Assembly: GCA_964456445.1 (NCBI GenBank)
Contig: CAYWBI010000059.1
Location: 1-20,468, forward strand
DNA: 20,468 nt
Source of the DNA: CAYWBI01 sp964456445
Lineage (GTDB): Bacteria > Calditrichota > Calditrichia > Calditrichales > J004
Reading direction: 5' to 3'
Shown: positions 17,402 through 20,468 of the stretch, piece after piece
How the letters are laid out: each line of letters begins with the position of its first letter
Numbering within the stretch: position 1 is the stretch's first letter
Made by a program: the position numbers and the translations under genes
Notes under the pieces: generated by a model
Database searches by the model: none
Told to the model about the DNA's origin: nothing
Seen by the model: the letters and a program-made list of their open reading frames with translations, nothing else

Positions 17402-17880
17402 TTAGATGATAAAGCGGAAAAATTTAGAAATACAATTTAAAATATAAAACCCCGCCATTGTAGTCCCGGAAATCATACCAGCGTATGGATATGAGTTCCA
17501 TAACCACAATCTTTCCGTACCACTACGATAGTAAAGAGACCGCCTCCTCGCTCTATGCGCTTTAGCTCCGGCCCGTGCCCGGAACGGGACGATAAACATC
17601 CACGGCCCCAATTGAATTAAAGGTGGCCAATGATACCCTGTTGCGGTGTTGCATCCAGGCTACGAAACATGCATTGCGTGTGCGTATCTTTATACGGAAT
17701 GCCGGCATTATCTTGAAAATGACATATTTGTGTTGTATAGTTAGGAAAGCAACGCGGGGAGTGAACCCGCTAAGACGATGCCGGCCGTAACGTGTTCCGT
17801 TCGGATACTCAAAGGGTCCGTTTTGATTTTTTCGCTTATTGGCCCGGGCAGTTTTTTATTAGGCATCGTTAATCCCGCTT
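17402..17880 (-). other. Unidentified structured element or gene remnant
   Basis: I do not recognise this stretch. Read on the minus strand it holds overlapping protein-like frames, none with a convincing ribosome site. One is stop-free for about 97 codons (from near 17858) and ends VYRPVPGTGRS at a TAA near 17565. A second contains NAGIPYKDTHTQCMFRSLDA. A third is a 69-codon ATG frame ending at 17402. It is rich in small inverted repeats: CATAC/GTATG, ACTA/TAGT, CCCGT/ACGGG, AATGCCGGCATT (17698-17709) and ATCATC/GATGAT (17395-17410). The last is followed on the minus strand by CGGG and a T run, terminator-like. It could be a decayed gene or mobile-element remnant, or a structured RNA. No function is assigned. 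Confidence 0.4.
17741..17866 (-). CDS. Possible small ORF, 41 aa, function unknown
   Basis: A frame of 41 codons begins ATG-CCT-AAT-AAA and ends just before the TTAGGA at 17741. The product begins MPNKKLPGPISEKIK and finishes with a hydrophobic tail, AGIVLAGSLPALLS. It points away from the palindrome array at 17941-18098. Only a weak GGGA lies upstream, and another frame is open across the same DNA, so this may be chance. No family is recognised. Confidence 0.2.
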   Translation of the reverse strand: MPNKKLPGPISEKIKTDPLSIRTEHVTAGIVLAGSLPALLS

Positions 17881-17940
17881 CTTATATTGCAGGGTTATTT
17901 TTTTTGAAGCGCGCGTAAAAACCGATGAATCCCGGGGATA

Positions 17941-17963
17941 TTATACGGAACGGTTCCGTATAA
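17941..17963. promoter_or_regulatory. Operator-like perfect palindrome A
   Basis: Arms TTATACGGAAC (17941-17951) and GTTCCGTATAA (17953-17963) are perfect reverse complements around one central base. It is the best copy of three in the leader of the PIN-like gene, the form expected for a dimeric repressor site. Confidence 0.6.
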
Positions 17964-17985
17964 CATGAAAACGGTTTTTTGGGTA

Positions 17986-18008
17986 TTATACGGAATGGTT
18001 CCGCATAA
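17986..18008. promoter_or_regulatory. Operator-like palindrome B
   Basis: Arms TTATACGGAAT (17986-17996) and GTTCCGCATAA (17998-18008) form the same palindrome as copy A with two non-pairing positions. Its start is exactly 45 bp after copy A. The flanking ATAACA is also shared. Confidence 0.55.
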
Positions 18009-18075
18009 CAATCATGCGTACGTTTAGAAAAAACAAAACGATGTGTTTGTAGCGAAAATGGAAAATTAAATAACA

Positions 18076-18098
18076 TTATGCGGAATCATTCCGCTCAC
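18076..18098. promoter_or_regulatory. Operator-like palindrome C (degenerate)
   Basis: The inner arms GCGGAAT (18080-18086) and ATTCCGC (18088-18094) pair perfectly around one base. The outer bases have decayed on the right side. It starts 90 bp (2 x 45) after copy B and lies 57 bp before the ATG of the PIN-like gene. Confidence 0.45.
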
Positions 18099-18104
18099 TT
18101 ACAA

Positions 18105-18111
18105 GTTATGT
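18105..18111 (+). other. Possible left cassette boundary (R'-like heptamer)
   Basis: GTTATGT here is identical to the R' box of the attC at 20167-20173 and lies 44 bp before the gene, where an integron cassette junction would be expected. No convincing L-box stem accompanies it, so it may be coincidence or an attI-like core site. Confidence 0.3.
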
Positions 18112-18154
18112 ATGTATAAACGAACACTATGAGATAGAACGTGGAGCCGATAAA

Positions 18155-20047
18155 ATGCATGAAAGAACCCTTCTCGCATCAGTTGTATTGTTCAAGGAAC
18201 TGTATGACAGTGACAAAGATATTTATGATGTAATTGCGGAGTTTATAAAGGCTGCCATGATCTTCGAAAACAGGTGGGCCTTTAACACAACGGAGGCTAC
18301 ACAGCTTCTTTCAAGTGGTTTTGGTTTAAGCATACCTGAAGCAGTTATCGCAACTACCCTAAGGAACAGGCTCCTCAAAAGAGATCAAATCCTATCGCAC
18401 GAAAATGGTGTCTACTCACTTGTAGATGAACAGCTTAAAAATTCACAATCTATTATCCAAGAATTCGACGTACTTAAGCAGACACAAAGTTCAATCCTTG
18501 ACGATCTCTTTGTGTATGTTGCGAAAAGGGAAGGGCTTTTATCAGAGGAAAACAAGAACGATCTTTCAAAATGTTTTTGTGACTATCTTTTCGGTAACGG
18601 TTCTCAAGCAAAGTATGCAAATCATGTAAGTTCTTTTATCATCAAGAATCAGCATAAAAGAGATTTCACAAAAAACCTCAATGCTGTTCGGGAAGGATCA
18701 GTTCTATATAACGGTGTACGTTATACGCCTGATCTTAACAATCTCAATTCGTGGAGAACACAACTAATAGTATTCCTTGATACGGAGCACTTGTTCAACG
18801 CGGTAGGTTTTAATGGCACACTATATGGGCAATTATTCAAGGACCTATATGATCTGGCGAACGAAGTTAGACTAAAAGGCAACAGACTTATTACACTAAG
18901 GTATTTTAGTGAATGTGAAAAAGAAATTGATAATTTTTTCTACGTTGCTGAGCTAATTATTGAAGGGAAAGCATCGCTTGATCCTTCAAAAACGGCAATG
19001 CTTTCCATCGTAAACGGGTGCAAATCCAAAAGTGATGTACTCGCTAAGAAAGCTCTTTTTTATTCTCGTTTGCAAGAAATGAGAATTACCAATGGAGACT
19101 CGCTTCTAAAGGGAATCGACTATCAATTCAATATTGAAAGCGCAAGCCTCCTGGCCGAAATTGAGAAAGAAACAAAAGAAAAAGGTTGGAAATTTAATGA
19201 GGATAAGTGCATCAATGCACTAAGAATGTTTACAAAGATAAATGCGTTGCGGAAAGGGAATAGTGCAAAAATCTTCGAAGACATAGGATATATCTTAGTG
19301 TCAGGGAGTTCATTAACGGGTTTCTTGGCTTTTCATTCCTCGGTCAAGGGCGTTAGCCATGAAATCCCTTTTGCAACTGATCTAGACTTCATCACAAATA
19401 GATTGTGGTTTAGGCTCAAAAAAGGGCTAGCCAAACAACTATCTACACCACAATCGTTAAATGTTTTAGTAAAAGCCCAGGTTGTATTGTCATCTCAAAT
19501 AAACAGCTCGATCGCAACGAAATTCGACAAAATCCAAGCTGATTATACTAATGGGAAAATAAGTAAGAGCGAGGCTGAATACCTGAGTAATGAGCTAAGA
19601 ACAAAAACATCTGTACCTGAACAATTAACGCCAGAAGAAATTTCACCCGCAATGAATTTCCTGAGTCAAGAAGGATATGAGCATCACTTAAGAGAAAAAA
19701 GTGCTCTCCTCAAAAAGGCACAGGATGGAGAAAATGTTAAGGCTGAACTTGAGGCGATCAAATCAACAGAAAGAACAAATAAAAAAAGAAGAGTTCGTTA
19801 TAAATCACTTATTCGAGTTTCGGCAATGGGGGTGGCTTTAATCACAATTGTCTTTGCCGCTTACTATATAGTTTACTTGTTAATTTTAAGTTATGCCGCA
19901 GGGCAGGACTCTCCATTGACAATATTTGGTATCACAATGTCGTTTGTATTGGGATCTATACCTCTAATTAAAATAAAGCATTGTTTCAGTTGGTTAAAAA
20001 CACAACACGAGAAGTACACAGAAGTCGAATGCAGCAAGATTACATAA
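18155..20047 (+). CDS. Large protein with PIN-like nuclease signature and C-terminal membrane segments; candidate defence gene
   Basis: I do not recognise this 630-aa protein by name. Residues 45-95 could form a winged-helix-like fold. LIVFLDTEHLFNAVGFNG (204-221) resembles the first strand of PIN domains with acidic D209. SECEKEID (252-259), FEDIGYILVSGSSLT (374-388) and FATDLDFITNRLWF (406-419; D409, D411) could supply the remaining acidic residues. A charged, helical stretch (about 455-550) leads to two hydrophobic segments (about 553-580 and 586-606), so the protein is probably anchored in the inner membrane. GGAG 8 nt before the ATG supports the start. Codon choice looks more A/T-rich than in the housekeeping genes. 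Its stop codon lies within the R'' box of an attC site and a DNA methyltransferase follows, so it is probably an integron cassette gene. An antiphage role is inference. Confidence 0.75.
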   Translation: MHERTLLASVVLFKELYDSDKDIYDVIAEFIKAAMIFENRWAFNTTEATQLLSSGFGLSIPEAVIATTLRNRLLKRDQILSHENGVYSLVDEQLKNSQSIIQEFDVLKQTQSSILDDLFVYVAKREGLLSEENKNDLSKCFCDYLFGNGSQAKYANHVSSFIIKNQHKRDFTKNLNAVREGSVLYNGVRYTPDLNNLNSWRTQLIVFLDTEHLFNAVGFNGTLYGQLFKDLYDLANEVRLKGNRLITLRYFSECEKEIDNFFYVAELIIEGKASLDPSKTAMLSIVNGCKSKSDVLAKKALFYSRLQEMRITNGDSLLKGIDYQFNIESASLLAEIEKETKEKGWKFNEDKCINALRMFTKINALRKGNSAKIFEDIGYILVSGSSLTGFLAFHSSVKGVSHEIPFATDLDFITNRLWFRLKKGLAKQLSTPQSLNVLVKAQVVLSSQINSSIATKFDKIQADYTNGKISKSEAEYLSNELRTKTSVPEQLTPEEISPAMNFLSQEGYEHHLREKSALLKKAQDGENVKAELEAIKSTERTNKKRRVRYKSLIRVSAMGVALITIVFAAYYIVYLLILSYAAGQDSPLTIFGITMSFVLGSIPLIKIKHCFSWLKTQHEKYTEVECSKIT

Positions 20048-20173
20048 CAATAAAAATTAAGCTGACTGGAACAGCGATGTGCAAATTTGAATTTTCGGTG
20101 CCAGCATAACGTATTTTAAAATACCAAAGTCTAGTGCTCCGTATGTTCCAGCAGCTTATTTTTGGCGTTATGT
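20042..20173 (+). other. Integron attC recombination site
   Basis: R'' ACATAAC (20042-20048) is the exact reverse complement of R' GTTATGT (20167-20173). Inside it the L arm 20052-20073 pairs with 20144-20163. AGCTG (20060-20064) pairs with CAGCT (20152-20156), CTGGAACA (20066-20073) pairs with TGTTCCAG (20144-20151), and an A/T stem lies below. Two bases, T20057 and A20065, have no partner. They are 8 apart, on the L'' side, as extrahelical bases are in attC. Three unpaired bases on each side separate the R and L arms, and a 70-nt variable loop (20074-20143) holds the palindrome GTATTTTAAAATAC. The length of 132 bp is within the attC range. The R box deviates from GTTRRRY at one position. 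The upstream gene's stop lies within R'', typical of cassettes. Confidence 0.75.
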
Positions 20174-20273
20174 GCATTAAGTTTTTTAGAATAAACTTGT
20201 TTGCTAACCCGATAAAAACGTAAATTGATTTTATAAATGAGAGTTAAAAATTATAGTATATAGAAAATGAAAA

Positions 20274-20468
20274 ATGAATCAAAATACTTGTTATAGTACT
20301 AAGAATGGTAGTTTATTAAAAGGTGATTCTTATTCTATACTTACTAATGATGAGATGAAACTATATAAGGGTAAAGTAAATCTAATCTTAACTTCCCCGC
20401 CCTTTCCCTTAAATACTAAAAAAAAATATGGTAATTTAAATGGTGAAGAATATAAAGATTGGTTTGTA
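20274..20468 (+). CDS. N4-cytosine DNA methyltransferase, M.PvuII-like (5' part only)
   Basis: The first 65 codons are present; the gene runs off the window. LLKGDSYSIL (14-23) is followed by NLILTSPPFPL (36-46), the catalytic motif IV of the beta-class N4-cytosine methyltransferases. KKKYGNLNGEEYKDWF comes next, which resembles the stretch after TSPPF in M.PvuII-type enzymes. In this class the AdoMet-binding FxGxG motif comes later, so it would lie outside the window. The enzyme would protect DNA within a restriction-modification system or act as an orphan methylase. ATG 20274 is the first in frame after a stop at 20268. No strong ribosome site is visible. The region is strikingly A/T-rich, consistent with acquisition as a separate cassette after the attC. 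Confidence 0.85.
   Translation, partial: MNQNTCYSTKNGSLLKGDSYSILTNDEMKLYKGKVNLILTSPPFPLNTKKKYGNLNGEEYKDWFV

Noticed and set aside
17754..17770. tRNA T-arm-like hairpin on the minus strand (GCGGG-TTCACTC-CCCGC)
   Set aside because: No matching acceptor, D-arm or anticodon arm upstream, and position 58 is not A; a chance hairpin.
17402..17880. Decayed integron integrase next to the cassette
   Set aside because: The position and strand would fit, but no frame shows tyrosine-recombinase motifs such as the HxLRH block or the catalytic Tyr region.
17882..18076. 64-codon minus-strand frame with a repeated EPFRII motif
   Set aside because: The repeated motif is simply the translation of palindromes A and B; no ribosome site or family resemblance.
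18068..18111. Second attC candidate using AAATAAC and GTTATGT around palindrome C
   Set aside because: Only 44 bp long, unequal spacers (5 and 10 nt), and its stem is the same palindrome found at 17941 and 17986, so it belongs to that family.
18003..18111. attC candidate pairing GCATAAC (18003-18009) with GTTATGT
   Set aside because: The length fits, but the sequences inside the R boxes do not form an L stem.
1..20468. CRISPR array, rRNA, tRNA genes or full insertion sequences
   Set aside because: No short regularly spaced direct repeats with unique spacers, no rRNA-like or complete tRNA sequence, and no transposase motifs were seen.

Overview
The window looks like a chromosomal segment of a Gram-negative bacterium, probably of the FCB superphylum (Calditrichota, Ignavibacteria or a neighbouring candidate phylum). 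This rests on gene families and arrangement: mfd followed by three periplasmic or lipoprotein parvulin isomerases, a DUF2520 Rossmann protein, and an exported TPR protein paired with an exported 'asparagine synthetase B'-labelled family. No rRNA or tRNA is present to fix the taxonomy. A run of exactly 100 Ns at 76-175 shows this is a scaffolded assembly.

Left edge (1-690): a tandem array of a roughly 172-bp unit. Each copy contains an imperfect inverted repeat, and the arms of different copies carry matched changes. Next come two exported proteins (799-3865, overlapping genes), a YjbQ/UPF0047 enzyme (3946-4335), and a tight three-gene operon of an unknown helical protein, a DUF2520 protein and a CoA-binding protein (4516-7077). 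On the opposite strand lies an SDR reductase plus HD-domain protein operon (8561 to 7244). After a roughly 500-bp divergent intergenic region come a TPR protein and mfd (9069-13245), then three PpiC/SurA-type proteins (13371-17215) closed by a clear rho-independent terminator. This central part is ordinary housekeeping and cell-envelope DNA.

Right edge (17216-20468): the character changes. There is an unidentified stretch with hairpins and overlapping minus-strand open frames (17402-17880), then three operator-like palindromes whose starts are 45 and 90 bp apart (17941-18098). Next is a 630-aa protein with a PIN-like nuclease signature and C-terminal membrane segments (18155-20047). Its stop codon lies inside what folds as an integron attC recombination site (20042-20173), with matching 7-bp R boxes and two extrahelical bases. 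After that site the DNA becomes visibly A/T-rich and the 5' end of an M.PvuII-like N4-cytosine DNA methyltransferase begins (20274 to the window edge).

The main result is that the right edge appears to be the start of an integron cassette array, or an integrase-less attC cluster, carrying a candidate membrane-anchored PIN-like defence gene and a restriction-modification methyltransferase. The attC structure and the methyltransferase motif can be read directly from the sequence. The defence role is inference.
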